From WHSW01 sp963759295 (GTDB taxonomy: Bacteria > Actinomycetota > Thermoleophilia > Solirubrobacterales > 70-9): a stretch of 64,000 bases of DNA. Below, in pieces: positions 45,949-54,404 of the stretch. A program made the translations under genes and the position numbers. The notes below the pieces were generated by a model that saw nothing but the letters and a program-made list of their open reading frames with translations, made no database searches and had not been told where the DNA came from. The stretch lies in contig CAVWYT010000011.1 of assembly GCA_963759295.1 (NCBI GenBank), positions 310,001 through 374,000 of the forward strand, read 5' to 3'. Positions within the stretch are counted from its first letter, which is position 1; each line of letters begins with the position of its first letter.

Positions 45949-47361
45949 ATGGACGGCCTGACCCTCGTGCTCGTCGCGGCCGCGCTGCTCGCCGGCTTCA
46001 CCGGGACCTGGTCGCCGTGCGGGTTCTCGATGATCGAGACGATCGGGCCGCTCGGACACAGGAGCGGACGGGCGACGACGATCGCGGCCTGCGCGACGTT
46101 CACGGGCGGTGCGCTCGCCGGTGCCGTCGCGACGTTCGGCGGGCTGGCGCTCGCCGGCGAGGCGGTCCAGGGGACGAGCTCGGCGGCGGCGTACATCGCC
46201 GCGGCCGGGGTCGCGCTCGGCTGCGCGGCGCTTGAGTTGCGCGGCGCCCGGATCCTGCCCCAGGTGCGCCGCCAGCTCCCCGAGCGCTGGCGGCGGGTGA
46301 TGCCGATGCCGCTCGCCGCCGGTCTGTACGGCGTCCTGCTCGGCCTCGGCTTCACCACCTTCGTGCTCACCTTCGGGGTCTTCGCGCTCGCCGGGATCGT
46401 CTTCGCGGTCGGTGATCCGACGGTTGGGATCGCGGTCGGAGTGGGCTTCGGGATCGGACGCGCGCTGCCGATCGCCGCCGTCGCGCCGATCGCCGATCGC
46501 GACGCCGGGATCGCGGTCACCGAGGCGATGGCATGCAGGCCGGGCATCTACCGCGGGGTTCGGGTCGGCGACGGGTTGGCGCTGCTCGCCTCGGCGGCGG
46601 CGCTCGCCGTCGCGGTGCCGGCCGGCGCCGCGCAAACCGAGTCGCGGCCCGCGGCCGACCCGTCGATCGGCGGCGCCGCGATCGTCTTCCAGCGACCCGA
46701 TCGCTCCGGGGTGCTCCGCCGCGACGGCCGCGACGTGGCGCTCCCCGGTCGCGACCCGGCGCTCGGCGGCGGGCGGGTCGCGGTGGTCGGTCGAGGACGG
46801 ATCACGATCCTCTCGGCCCGAGACCTGAGCGGGCTCGGGTCGGTGCCCGCGACTCACGTCGATGCGGTCGCGGTCTCGAGCGGCTGGCTCGTCTGGCGCC
46901 AGCACCACGGCGGTCGCGACACGCTGCGGGCCCGGCCGATCTCCAACCCCGCGCATCCCGGGTCGGCCAGGTCGCTGGGCAGCTCCGGTCGCCGCGCCCA
47001 GCTCGGCCGCCCGAGCCTCGACGGCAAGCGACTCGTCTACGCGCGCGCGACCTCCGGGCAGAACCGGATCGTGAAGCGGACCCTGGGTGGCAAGCGCAAG
47101 CACGCGAAACGCACGCTGCTGCGCTCGCGGAACGTGGGTCTCTCGAACCCGTCGTTGCACGGCCGGAAGCTGCTCTATGTGCGCACGACCCGACACGGCG
47201 AGCTGCTGAAGATCGCCACGCTCGGCCGCCGCGGCCCGGGTCGGACGCTGTTTCGCAGCCGGGCGACCCTTTGGTCGACCGCCCTGACCGCCAAGCGTGC
47301 CTACTTCACGGTGATCTCCGGCCGCGCGCCCCGCCAGCGAATCGTCTCGGTGGCTCGCTAG
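45949..47361 (+). CDS. CcdA/DsbD-like membrane domain fused to predicted beta-propeller
   Basis: 470 residues from ATG 45949. Residues 1-230 are six hydrophobic helices of CcdA type with the TM1 Cys in WSPCGFSMIE (Cys24), second Cys in EAMACRPG (after TM5-6), and GFTTFVLTFGVFALAGI; residues about 240-470 hold four to five repeats of blade-like sequence (GAAIVFQRPDRSGVLRRDGR, VAVSSGWLVWRQHHGGRD, GKRLVYARATSGQNRIVKR, GRKLLYVRTTRHGELLKI, KRAYFTVISG), like TolB/WD-type propellers. CcdA shuttles reductant across the membrane to periplasmic Trx-like partners, here perhaps the MauE-Trx protein. Follows the Cys-rich gene by 13 bases. Confidence 0.75.
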   Translation: MDGLTLVLVAAALLAGFTGTWSPCGFSMIETIGPLGHRSGRATTIAACATFTGGALAGAVATFGGLALAGEAVQGTSSAAAYIAAAGVALGCAALELRGARILPQVRRQLPERWRRVMPMPLAAGLYGVLLGLGFTTFVLTFGVFALAGIVFAVGDPTVGIAVGVGFGIGRALPIAAVAPIADRDAGIAVTEAMACRPGIYRGVRVGDGLALLASAAALAVAVPAGAAQTESRPAADPSIGGAAIVFQRPDRSGVLRRDGRDVALPGRDPALGGGRVAVVGRGRITILSARDLSGLGSVPATHVDAVAVSSGWLVWRQHHGGRDTLRARPISNPAHPGSARSLGSSGRRAQLGRPSLDGKRLVYARATSGQNRIVKRTLGGKRKHAKRTLLRSRNVGLSNPSLHGRKLLYVRTTRHGELLKIATLGRRGPGRTLFRSRATLWSTALTAKRAYFTVISGRAPRQRIVSVAR

Positions 47362-47395
47362 CCGATCGACCGCGGGCACGCGTTACGCTGCGCGC

Positions 47396-47668
47396 ATGTG
47401 CCGAAACATCCGCACCCTTCACAATTTCGATCCACCGGCGACCGAGCAGGAGATCGGCGACGCGGCGCTGCAGTACGTGCGCAAGATCAGCGGCTCGAGC
47501 AAGCCCTCGCACGCCAACGCCGAGGCCTTCGAGGACGCCGTCGAGGAGGTCAGGCGCGCGACCGCGAAGCTGCTCGACCGCCTGGTCACCTCCGCGCCGC
47601 CGAAGGACCGCGAGGCGGAGGCGGCGAAGCGCCGCGCCCGCGCCGCGGAGCGCTTCGCCACCGCCTGA
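47396..47668 (+). CDS. DUF2277 family protein
   Basis: 90 residues, MCRNIRTLHNFDPPATEQEI start. The MCRNI.TL.NF.PP.T..EI pattern and following ALQYVRKISG are diagnostic of DUF2277, a small actinobacterial family. Predicted helical. It follows the CcdA-propeller gene by about 35 bases and may share its transcript. No function known. Confidence 0.93.
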   Translation: MCRNIRTLHNFDPPATEQEIGDAALQYVRKISGSSKPSHANAEAFEDAVEEVRRATAKLLDRLVTSAPPKDREAEAAKRRARAAERFATA

Positions 47669-47682
47669 GCTCGGCGCGGCGG

Positions 47683-48360
47683 CTAGCCCGGCGGCGTCAG
47701 CACGGCCGGGGGCACGTCGGCGATTCCGACCGCCCGGTACAGGGTCGAGCTCGGCTTCGCGATCAGCCACCGATCGCCCCACCGCTGCAGGTAGACGACG
47801 TCGTCCTCGATCGAGCGCTCGCCGCGATCGGCGAACCGGGTGACCGTGGTGGCGACGATTTTGGCGTCGGCGCCGTCGATCTCGACCGAGCGCACCCTCG
47901 AAACCCGGCCGTGATCCCAGACCGGCAAGCCGCGAGGATCGCGGTAGCCGATCGAGGCGCTCAGCGAGGCGGCACAGCCGCCGCGGTCGACGGGCAGCTC
48001 GACCTCGTCGATCGCGCCGGGGACGAGCAGCGCGCACGCCCGCGCGCCGTCGCGGTCGTCGAGCGCGGCGACGTAGTCGCGCACCGCGCCCGCGGCGTCG
48101 CGTTCGAGCTCCGTCGCGCGCGGATCGTGCTCGGCGCCCTCGGCGGGGCCCGACGGCTTCTCGGGGTGCGCGGTCGTGCCCTCGCCCGCCTCGTCGCCGC
48201 CTGCCGCGGCCGGGTTCGTCGACGTGGGCTGCGCGGGGATCACGACGGTGGTCGTCGCCGGCCCCTCGGAGCCCCCGTCGCCGCATGCCCCGAGGCCCGG
48301 CGCGAGGCACGCCGTCAGCGCCAGGCAGATCAGCCGTCGTGATCGCATCCGTACCTGCAT
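47683..48360 (-). CDS. lipoprotein with NTF2-like C-terminal domain
   Basis: 225 residues from ATG 48360. Signal peptide with lipobox LGAC (Cys26), then a disordered Thr/Pro/Gly/Glu-rich linker and a domain of about 120 residues (AAGAVRDYVAALDDRDGARACALLVPGAIDEV, RVSRVRSVEIDGADAKIVATTVTRFADRG, VVYLQRWGDRWLIAKPSSTLYRAVG) resembling a lumazine-binding/NTF2-like secreted domain. Found on the outer face of the membrane. Divergent from the transketolase genes (55 bases between starts). Confidence 0.8.
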   Translation of the reverse strand: MQVRMRSRRLICLALTACLAPGLGACGDGGSEGPATTTVVIPAQPTSTNPAAAGGDEAGEGTTAHPEKPSGPAEGAEHDPRATELERDAAGAVRDYVAALDDRDGARACALLVPGAIDEVELPVDRGGCAASLSASIGYRDPRGLPVWDHGRVSRVRSVEIDGADAKIVATTVTRFADRGERSIEDDVVYLQRWGDRWLIAKPSSTLYRAVGIADVPPAVLTPPG

Positions 48361-48415
48361 TTTGCGGCGATCGCCGGGCGATGTGGCGTCCGCCGCGGCG
48401 CATACGTTGGCGTCG

Positions 48416-49375
48416 ATGACCGCTAACCTCGCGCGCGTGACCCACCTGAGGCCGGTCCCGGATCCGAAGCCGCCGGTCCGCCATGGCGAGCGCGCGGATT
48501 CGAACCCCTCCACGGCGGAGCTCGAGCGCTGGGCGACGCTGCTGCGAAGCGAGTGCGTGCGCATGCTCGCGGTCGCCAAGTCGGGCCACCTCGATTCGTC
48601 GCTCTCCTCCGCGGACATCGTCGCGGCGCTCTACTACCGGGTCCTGCGCCACGACCCGCAGCGACCGGACTGGCCGGAGCGCGACCGGTTCGTGCTCTGC
48701 AAGGGCCACGCCGCGCCGATCCAGTACGCAGCGCTCGCCCATCACGGCTACTTCCCGCTCGAGGACCTGATGGGCCTGCGACAGATCGGCGCCCAGCTGC
48801 AGGGACATCCGGACATGAATCGCACCTCCGGGGTCGAGGTCTCCACCGGGTCCCTCGGGCAGGGGCTCTCGATGTGCGTCGGGATCGCGCTCGCCCTGCG
48901 CCTCGACGGGCTCGACGACGCCGCGCAGGTCTTCGGCCTGCTCTCCGACGGCGACTGCCAGGAGGGTCAGACCTGGGAAGCGGCGACCGCGGCCTCCCAC
49001 TACCGGATCACGAACCTGACCGCGATCGTCGACTACAACCATCTGCAGACCGACGGCACGACCGAGGAGGTCATGGACACCGGTGACGTGCGCGCCAAGT
49101 TCGAGGCCTTCGGCTGGGACGCGGTCGAGATCGACGGCCACGAGATGGGCGCGGTGGTCGAGGCGCTCGAGCGCAGCCGCAACCTCGATCGGCCGGCGGC
49201 GATCGTCTGCCAGACGAGGAAGGGCAAGGGCGTCGCGGCGATGGAGGGTCGCTTCGGCTTCCACGGAAAGCCGCCGAGCCCGGAGCTCGCCGCGGAGGCC
49301 CTGGAGGAGCTCGAGGGCCGGCTCGAGGAGCAGACCAGGGCGCTGCACGCGGCCGCCGACGAGGCCGGGAACTGA
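48416..49375 (+). CDS. transketolase, N-terminal (ThDP-binding) subunit
   Basis: 319 residues from ATG 48416. ThDP-binding half of a transketolase: SGHLDSSLSSADIVAALY, DRFVLCKGHAAPIQYAAL, VEVSTGSLGQGLSMCVG, LLSDGDCQEGQTWEAA (GDG...NN-type motif), DYNHLQTDG. The pair with the next gene makes one enzyme, as in many archaea, clostridia and some actinobacteria. Could also serve a 1-deoxy-D-xylulose or sugar-specific transketolase role. Gap of 2 bases to the C-terminal subunit. Confidence 0.92.
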   Translation: MTANLARVTHLRPVPDPKPPVRHGERADSNPSTAELERWATLLRSECVRMLAVAKSGHLDSSLSSADIVAALYYRVLRHDPQRPDWPERDRFVLCKGHAAPIQYAALAHHGYFPLEDLMGLRQIGAQLQGHPDMNRTSGVEVSTGSLGQGLSMCVGIALALRLDGLDDAAQVFGLLSDGDCQEGQTWEAATAASHYRITNLTAIVDYNHLQTDGTTEEVMDTGDVRAKFEAFGWDAVEIDGHEMGAVVEALERSRNLDRPAAIVCQTRKGKGVAAMEGRFGFHGKPPSPELAAEALEELEGRLEEQTRALHAAADEAGN

Positions 49376-49377
49376 CC

Positions 49378-50379
49378 GTGCCCGCGAAGCCCAAGGCGGA
49401 GCCGACGCCGACTCGCCAGGCCTACGGCGACGCGCTGGTCGCGCTCGGCGAGGCGCATGAGGAGGTGGTCGCGCTGGACGCCGACCTGGCGGTCTCCACG
49501 CAATCGATCAAGTTCGGCAAGCGCTTTCCGGATCGGTTCTTCAATTGCGGCGCCGCCGAGGCGAACATGATCTCGATGGCCTGTGGGCTCGCCGCGACCG
49601 GCAAGGTCCCGTACGCCTCGACCTTCGCGATCTTCGCCGCCGGACGCGCCTACGACCAGGTCCGTCTCGGGGTCGCCCACAACGAGCTCAAGGTCCGGAT
49701 CGGCGCCTCGCACGGCGGCGTCTCGCTGGGCGAGGACGGCGCCTCGCATCAGATGATCGAGGACATCGCGCTGATGCGGGCGATGCCGCGCATGCAGGTC
49801 GTCGTCCCCGCCGACTACAACCAGGCCTACCGCGCGGTGATCGACAGCTACGAGGACAACGATGCGCCGATGTACATGCGCTTCGGCCGACCCTCGACCC
49901 CAGTGGTCTACGAGGAGATCCCGGAGTCGCTCGGCGGCGGCGTCGACCTGGTGCGCGAGGGCAAGGACATCAGCCTGGTCGCGACCGGCCACATGGTCTG
50001 GCGCGCGCTCGAGGCCGCCGAGAGCCTCGAGTCGGAGGACGGGGTCTCAGCCGAGGTCCTGAACGTCTCGATCATCAAGCCGCTCGCCTCCGACGCGGTG
50101 CTCGAGTCGCTCTCGAAGACCGGCGTCGCGGTCACCGCCGAGGAGCACAGGGTCGCCGGCGGTCTTGCCGACGCGATCCGCTCGGTCGCCGCCGAGCAGC
50201 ACCCGGTGCCGATCTTCGCGGTGGGCATGGGCGACGAGTTCGGCCTCTCGGGCACCGGCGAGGCGTGCATGGAGCACTTCGGCCTCACGGCCCGCGGGAT
50301 CGCCGATCGCGCCCGCGAGGCGCTGGTCCTGAAGCCGATCGTCTCGCGCCCGCCGCTGTTCGGGCCCGAGTGGACCTAG
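49378..50379 (+). CDS. transketolase, C-terminal subunit
   Basis: 333 residues, GTG start. Pyrimidine-binding and C-terminal domains: VVALDADLAVSTQSIKFGKRFPDRFFNCGAAEANMISMACGLA (catalytic Glu), PYASTFAIFAAGRAYDQVR, GASHGGVSLGEDGASHQMIEDIALMRAMP, and a transketolase_C fold (SLVATGHMVWRALEAAESL, VTAEEHRVAGGLADAI). Translated right after the N-subunit. The 3' end is overlapped antisense by an open frame extending from the MFS gene. Confidence 0.92.
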   Translation: MPAKPKAEPTPTRQAYGDALVALGEAHEEVVALDADLAVSTQSIKFGKRFPDRFFNCGAAEANMISMACGLAATGKVPYASTFAIFAAGRAYDQVRLGVAHNELKVRIGASHGGVSLGEDGASHQMIEDIALMRAMPRMQVVVPADYNQAYRAVIDSYEDNDAPMYMRFGRPSTPVVYEEIPESLGGGVDLVREGKDISLVATGHMVWRALEAAESLESEDGVSAEVLNVSIIKPLASDAVLESLSKTGVAVTAEEHRVAGGLADAIRSVAAEQHPVPIFAVGMGDEFGLSGTGEACMEHFGLTARGIADRAREALVLKPIVSRPPLFGPEWT

Positions 50380-52020
50380 CTCGGCTGCGCGGACGGGCGG
50401 TTCGCACGGTGGCGCATCGCCATGCTCACGGGAACCGGTGGTGGACTCGCCGAAGCGCTCGGCGGGCAGGTTTCGAGTCCCGGCGAAGGCGATCAGGACG
50501 ATGAACCCGGCGAACAGCAGCGCAGTCTTCAATGCCTTCAGCTGGGCGTCCTCGTAGTCGCTGACCAGCGCCGCGACCGTGGGCTCGTCGAGGCCGGCGT
50601 CGACGGCTCCCGTCTGCACCTGCTCCGCGGAGACGAAGCTGACCTGGCCCTCGAGCCGGATCCCGACCTCCTGGCTGACCTCCGCCGGGATCGCCGGGTT
50701 GTCGGCGACGTTGGTCGTGAAAGCCCCGATCAGCCCGGTGATCAGGACGGCGCCGACCAGCGCGGTACCGAGCGCCGCCCCGAGCTGCTGAGCGGTGTAC
50801 TGGAGTCCGCCCGCCTCGCTTCGGTCGCGGTCGCCGACCGCCGACTGGACGACGTTGCCGAGCTGCGATGCGATCAGGCCCATACCGATTCCGAGCATCG
50901 CCATCGCGATCGCGAAGTCGAGGTCGTCGATCTGCGGCTCGATCGTGGCCAGCAGCATCGCCACCGCGACCAGCAACAGGGCCAAACCGGTTCGAACGAT
51001 CGTGCGCGGCGGCCACCGGACCGACAGCCGCGAGCCGGCGGCGGCCGTGACCAGCATCGCCACCGAGACGGGCAGCATCCGGATCCCGGTCTCGAATGCG
51101 TCGAATCCCTGCACGATCTGCAGGTACAACGGGATCGTGAAGAAGATCCCCATCAGGATCATGTTCTGGGCCGAGAACATCGTCAGGCCGCTGCGCATGA
51201 CCGGGATCTCGAACAGCCGGAATCGAACCAGCGGCGCCTGCCCATCCGCCTCGCGGCGGCGTTCCCAGGCGCGAAACGCGCCCAGCAGCAGGCCCCCCGC
51301 CGCGATCAGGAAGGGCGTCAGCGAGAAGCCGAACGGCTCCACCGGCGAGTTGCGCGGCTCGAGCCAGCCCCAGTTGCTGGCCTGAAGGGCGCCGAAGACG
51401 ATCAGGCCGAGGCCGAGGGCCGAGAGCACCGAGCCGACCCAGTCGAGGCCGGCGGGGCGATCCTCGGACTCGGGCTCGCGCAGCAGCCGGGTCGCGAGCA
51501 GGATCGCGACCACCATGACGACCTCGCCGGCGAAGACCAGGCGCCAGCTCAGGTACGTGGTCATCCAGCCGCCCAGGATCGGGCCGACCGCGATCCCGGC
51601 CCCCGCGACGCCGCCGAGGACTCCGTAAGCGGTGGCTCGAGCCCTTCCCGAATAGTTGCCTGCGGCCAGCGCCACCAACGCGGGCAGGACGAGCGCCGCG
51701 CCGATCCCCTCGAGGATCGACCAACCTAGGGTGAGGGCGGGGACGCTCCACGAGACCGCGGTCAGCAGCGACCCGAGGCCGTAGATGATCAGGCCGATCG
51801 AGAACGCTCGCCGCCGGCCCCAGATGTCGCCGAGCTTGCCACCGGTGATCATCAGCGCCGCCATCATCAGCGAGTAGAGGGTGATCACAGCCTGGATCGT
51901 GGTCACGGTGGTGTCGAAGTCCGCGACCAGCTGCGAGATCGAGACGTTCATCACCGATTGGTCCAGGACCATCAGGAACTGCGCGGCCGCGAGCACGACG
52001 AGGACGGACCACTTGCGCAT
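50047..52020 (-). CDS. MFS drug exporter, DHA2 (EmrB/QacA) type
   Basis: Start ATG 52020. About 14 hydrophobic helices; motif near TM1 (FLMVLDQSVMNVSISQL), motif A TGGKLGDIWGRRRAF, motif C-like GVAGAGIAVGPILGGWMTTYLSWR, typical of 14-helix proton-driven exporters. Conserved sequence ends near FAGFIVLIAFAGTRNL (about residue 520). The frame then stays open for 130 more residues antisense to the transketolase gene; that Arg/Glu/Ala-rich tail is unlikely to be real, and a small indel near 50430 may hide the true stop. Starts 4 bases after the CLC stop. Confidence 0.85.
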   Translation of the reverse strand: MRKWSVLVVLAAAQFLMVLDQSVMNVSISQLVADFDTTVTTIQAVITLYSLMMAALMITGGKLGDIWGRRRAFSIGLIIYGLGSLLTAVSWSVPALTLGWSILEGIGAALVLPALVALAAGNYSGRARATAYGVLGGVAGAGIAVGPILGGWMTTYLSWRLVFAGEVVMVVAILLATRLLREPESEDRPAGLDWVGSVLSALGLGLIVFGALQASNWGWLEPRNSPVEPFGFSLTPFLIAAGGLLLGAFRAWERRREADGQAPLVRFRLFEIPVMRSGLTMFSAQNMILMGIFFTIPLYLQIVQGFDAFETGIRMLPVSVAMLVTAAAGSRLSVRWPPRTIVRTGLALLLVAVAMLLATIEPQIDDLDFAIAMAMLGIGMGLIASQLGNVVQSAVGDRDRSEAGGLQYTAQQLGAALGTALVGAVLITGLIGAFTTNVADNPAIPAEVSQEVGIRLEGQVSFVSAEQVQTGAVDAGLDEPTVAALVSDYEDAQLKALKTALLFAGFIVLIAFAGTRNLPAERFGESTTGSREHGDAPPCEPPVRAAELGPLGPEQRRARDDRLQDQRLAGAIGDPAGREAEVLHARLAGAREAELVAHAHREDRHRVLLGGDRADRVGKTAGDPVLLGGDRDAGLRERLEHRVGGERLDDRDVQDLG

Positions 52021-52024
52021 CGGC

Positions 52025-53368
52025 TCAGGCCACCGCCGGCGAGGCCGCCGGTTCGGTCTCCGGCTCGGCGTCCTCGCGGGGGTCGATCAGGTTGGCGACC
52101 AGATAGGCGATGACGACCCCGAGGATGATCAGCGGGCCGACGCCGAGCCCGGACCGCGACGTCAGCAGGGTCGCCAACACGACCGACGACAGCGGCAGCC
52201 TCAGCACCGCGACCGTGGCCGCGCCGAGCCCCACGGCAACCGCTGGGGTCACCTCGAACCCGGGCAGCTGAGCCGCCATCAGGCCGGCCGCAGCTCCCAG
52301 GAACATCGCCGGGAACGTCGGGCCACCCCTGAAGCCGCCGAGCGAGAGCGCGTACGCGATGCTCTTGAACGCGATCAAGGCCGCGAGCGCTCCGAGCGAC
52401 CAGGCGCCCGGTTCGGCGGTCAGCGGCCCGATCGACTCCTGGCCCGAGAAGAGCACCTGATCGACGCCCTTGCCGGTGATCTCGGCGAACGCGATCGCAA
52501 GCCCAGCGATGACCAGGCCGATCGCTGGCAGAGCCGTGAACGGCCGTGGCGTCACGATTCGCACCGTGACCCGCGCGAGACGGAAGATCACCACCGTCCC
52601 GATCGCGATCGTGGCCGCATACGGGATCGTCCAGAGGAAGTCGGTGACGTCGGGACGGGGAAAGTCGGGCAGCTGCAACAGGTCGAGCGAGATGTTGGCG
52701 GTGTCGACCCCGGTCCAGGAGCCGAGTCCGATCGAGACCAGTGTCCCGATTCCGGCCGCGAGCAGGCCGGGGATCAGCACCAGCGGCAGCCGGCGCCCGG
52801 CCAACCCCGCGGCCTCGATCAGCAACACGGCCGCGATCAGGGGGGAGCCGAACAGGAACGAGACCCCGGCGAACGTCCCGCAGGCGGCGACCAGGGCCTG
52901 CAGCTCGACGGGCGAATCCGGGCGCAGCCGGCGAATGGCGAAGAAGCCCAATCCCCCTCCCAGGGCGATCAGCGGCGCCTCCGGTCCGACTACGGCACCG
53001 AGCGCGATACCCGCGGTCGCCGCGAGCACCACGCCCGGGAGATCGATCGGCTGCGTCGGGGTCGCGTTCAGGCCGTCCGCGGGAATGTGTCCGCCCTGGC
53101 CTGGAAGGCGCTCGATCGCGAAAGCGGCCACTACACCGGCGACCGCGAGCGCAGGGAGCGACCACCAGAGCGGCGTCGAGTCGTAGCCCAGCGCGTCGGG
53201 CAGGTCGGAGTAGACCGCATCCTGAAGCTCATTGATCCCCTCGAGGAAGCCCCATGCGGCAAGCGACGCGACCACGCCGACGATGGCCGCGAGCACGAGC
53301 AGGCTCACGAACTGCCTGCTGCGCATGATCGCGGCGGGGTCAGGCGGCGAAGTGGGGGTTGCCACCAT
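52025..53368 (-). CDS. CLC-family chloride channel / Cl-/H+ antiporter
   Basis: 447 residues from ATG 53368. CLC signatures: gating-glutamate segment GAVVGPEAPLIALGGGLGFF (GxExP), selectivity region GGFRGGPTFPAMFLGAAAGLMAA, plus ten or more hydrophobic helices. No CBS domains. ClcA-type antiporters assist extreme acid resistance in enteric bacteria by exchanging Cl- for H+. Upstream of the MFS exporter by 4 bases and divergent from the K+ channel gene with 121 bases between. Confidence 0.9.
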   Translation of the reverse strand: MVATPTSPPDPAAIMRSRQFVSLLVLAAIVGVVASLAAWGFLEGINELQDAVYSDLPDALGYDSTPLWWSLPALAVAGVVAAFAIERLPGQGGHIPADGLNATPTQPIDLPGVVLAATAGIALGAVVGPEAPLIALGGGLGFFAIRRLRPDSPVELQALVAACGTFAGVSFLFGSPLIAAVLLIEAAGLAGRRLPLVLIPGLLAAGIGTLVSIGLGSWTGVDTANISLDLLQLPDFPRPDVTDFLWTIPYAATIAIGTVVIFRLARVTVRIVTPRPFTALPAIGLVIAGLAIAFAEITGKGVDQVLFSGQESIGPLTAEPGAWSLGALAALIAFKSIAYALSLGGFRGGPTFPAMFLGAAAGLMAAQLPGFEVTPAVAVGLGAATVAVLRLPLSSVVLATLLTSRSGLGVGPLIILGVVIAYLVANLIDPREDAEPETEPAASPAVA

Positions 53369-53489
53369 GCGCGCGCAGCCTATGCGCTCCCGCCCGCCGC
53401 CATACCGACAGGGTGAACTTCGACGAGGCCCACGAACCGCCCCGGCCGGTGCGTGCAGGGGTGTCAGAACCTCCGGCGAATGGCGCACC

Positions 53490-53978
53490 ATGGAAGGGGC
53501 GCCGGAATCCCACTGGGTCGCTCGCGCCGCCGAAAGGCGGATCGAGAAGAAGGGGCTGCGCCCTCGGGTTGCGGCGTCGCTGATCGCGACCGCCTGGGTG
53601 GTCGCGATTGTGATCTTCGGGATCGCCGAGTACCTGATCGACCCGCAGACATTCGACACGGTATGGCTCGCGATGTGGTGGGCGACCCAGACCGTGACCA
53701 CCGTCGGCTACGGCGACGTGGTCCCCGACGAGGCCGCCGGGCAGCTCATCGCCGCGGTGCTGATGATCGGCGGGCTGTCGCTGTTCGCGGTCATCACCGG
53801 CTTGATCACCAGCGCCTTCATCGCCCGCGCCCAGGCGACGATGCGAGGTCGAGTTGACGATCCGGTGATGGTCAAGCTGGTCGAGATCGAGACTCGGCTG
53901 GCGACCCTGCGAACGGAGGTGGCGCGGCTGTCCGCGAGCTCGGACTCCGAGCGCCCGGGGTCGGGGGGTCAGAGCTAA
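53490..53978 (+). CDS. two-TM potassium channel
   Basis: 162 residues. Basic N-terminus, TM1 (about 29-50), pore helix and filter TVTTVGYGDVVPD (Thr71-Val-Gly-Tyr-Gly-Asp76), TM2 (about 86-110, LIAAVLMIGGLSLFAVITGLITSAFI), and a C-terminal coiled coil (VKLVEIETRLATLRTEVARLSASS). Layout of a KcsA/MthK-like pore without RCK domain; the coiled coil probably holds the tetramer. ATG 53490 has no strong Shine-Dalgarno. Adjacent to the CLC gene, consistent with ion/pH control. Confidence 0.92.
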   Translation: MEGAPESHWVARAAERRIEKKGLRPRVAASLIATAWVVAIVIFGIAEYLIDPQTFDTVWLAMWWATQTVTTVGYGDVVPDEAAGQLIAAVLMIGGLSLFAVITGLITSAFIARAQATMRGRVDDPVMVKLVEIETRLATLRTEVARLSASSDSERPGSGGQS

Positions 53979-54067
53979 CGCACTTCAACGCGCAACCGGG
54001 ATCGACCGCTACTGGTTGGGAAGGCGGCGGGCCGACCGGCGAGGTCTCGGCGTTCCTCGCGGCCGCT

Positions 54068-54343
54068 TCAGGTCGGCTCGGGCCCGATCGCCAGGCGGCC
54101 GTCCTCGACCGCGGCCTGTAGCGCGGCGTAATCGCGCTCGTTCTGGTCCGCGTAGGCGGTTGTGAAGCGGGCGATCCCCTGGTCGAAGCGGTCGCTGTTG
54201 AGCGGGTCCGGGCGGTCGCTGGCCGGCTCCCATTCGCCGTGACCGGAGCGCGGGCTTCGGGCCCGCGCCGCCTTGCCCAGGGCGGCGCGCTCGCTCGGGG
54301 TGGCATCGGCGGGCGCGCGCGTTCGTTCGGCGATCATGGCCAT
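54068..54343 (-). CDS. miniature DUF2252-like protein (both ends, core missing)
   Basis: 91 residues from ATG 54343, preceded by AAGGTGG. The N-terminal part ALGKAARARSPRSGHGEWEP then ASDRPDP matches the start of DUF2252 proteins, and the C-terminal part SDRFDQGIARFTTAYADQ then NERDYAALQAAVEDGRL matches their end. The roughly 350-residue kinase-like core is absent and the join is in frame. It could be a deletion derivative that is no longer functional, or a small protein that keeps the binding termini. Ribosome site and normal codon use favour translation. Confidence 0.65.
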   Translation of the reverse strand: MAMIAERTRAPADATPSERAALGKAARARSPRSGHGEWEPASDRPDPLNSDRFDQGIARFTTAYADQNERDYAALQAAVEDGRLAIGPEPT

Positions 54344-54404
54344 TCGCACCACCTTACGTGCCACGGTGAGCGGTTACATCACCGGCGCCGGCTGACCGCC
54401 CGTC

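Noticed and set aside
48485..48515. GGATTCGAACCCC resembling the T arm of a minus-strand tRNA
   Set aside because: No acceptor, D or anticodon arm pairs around it, and it lies inside the well-conserved transketolase N-subunit gene (ERADSNPST), so it is a coincidence.
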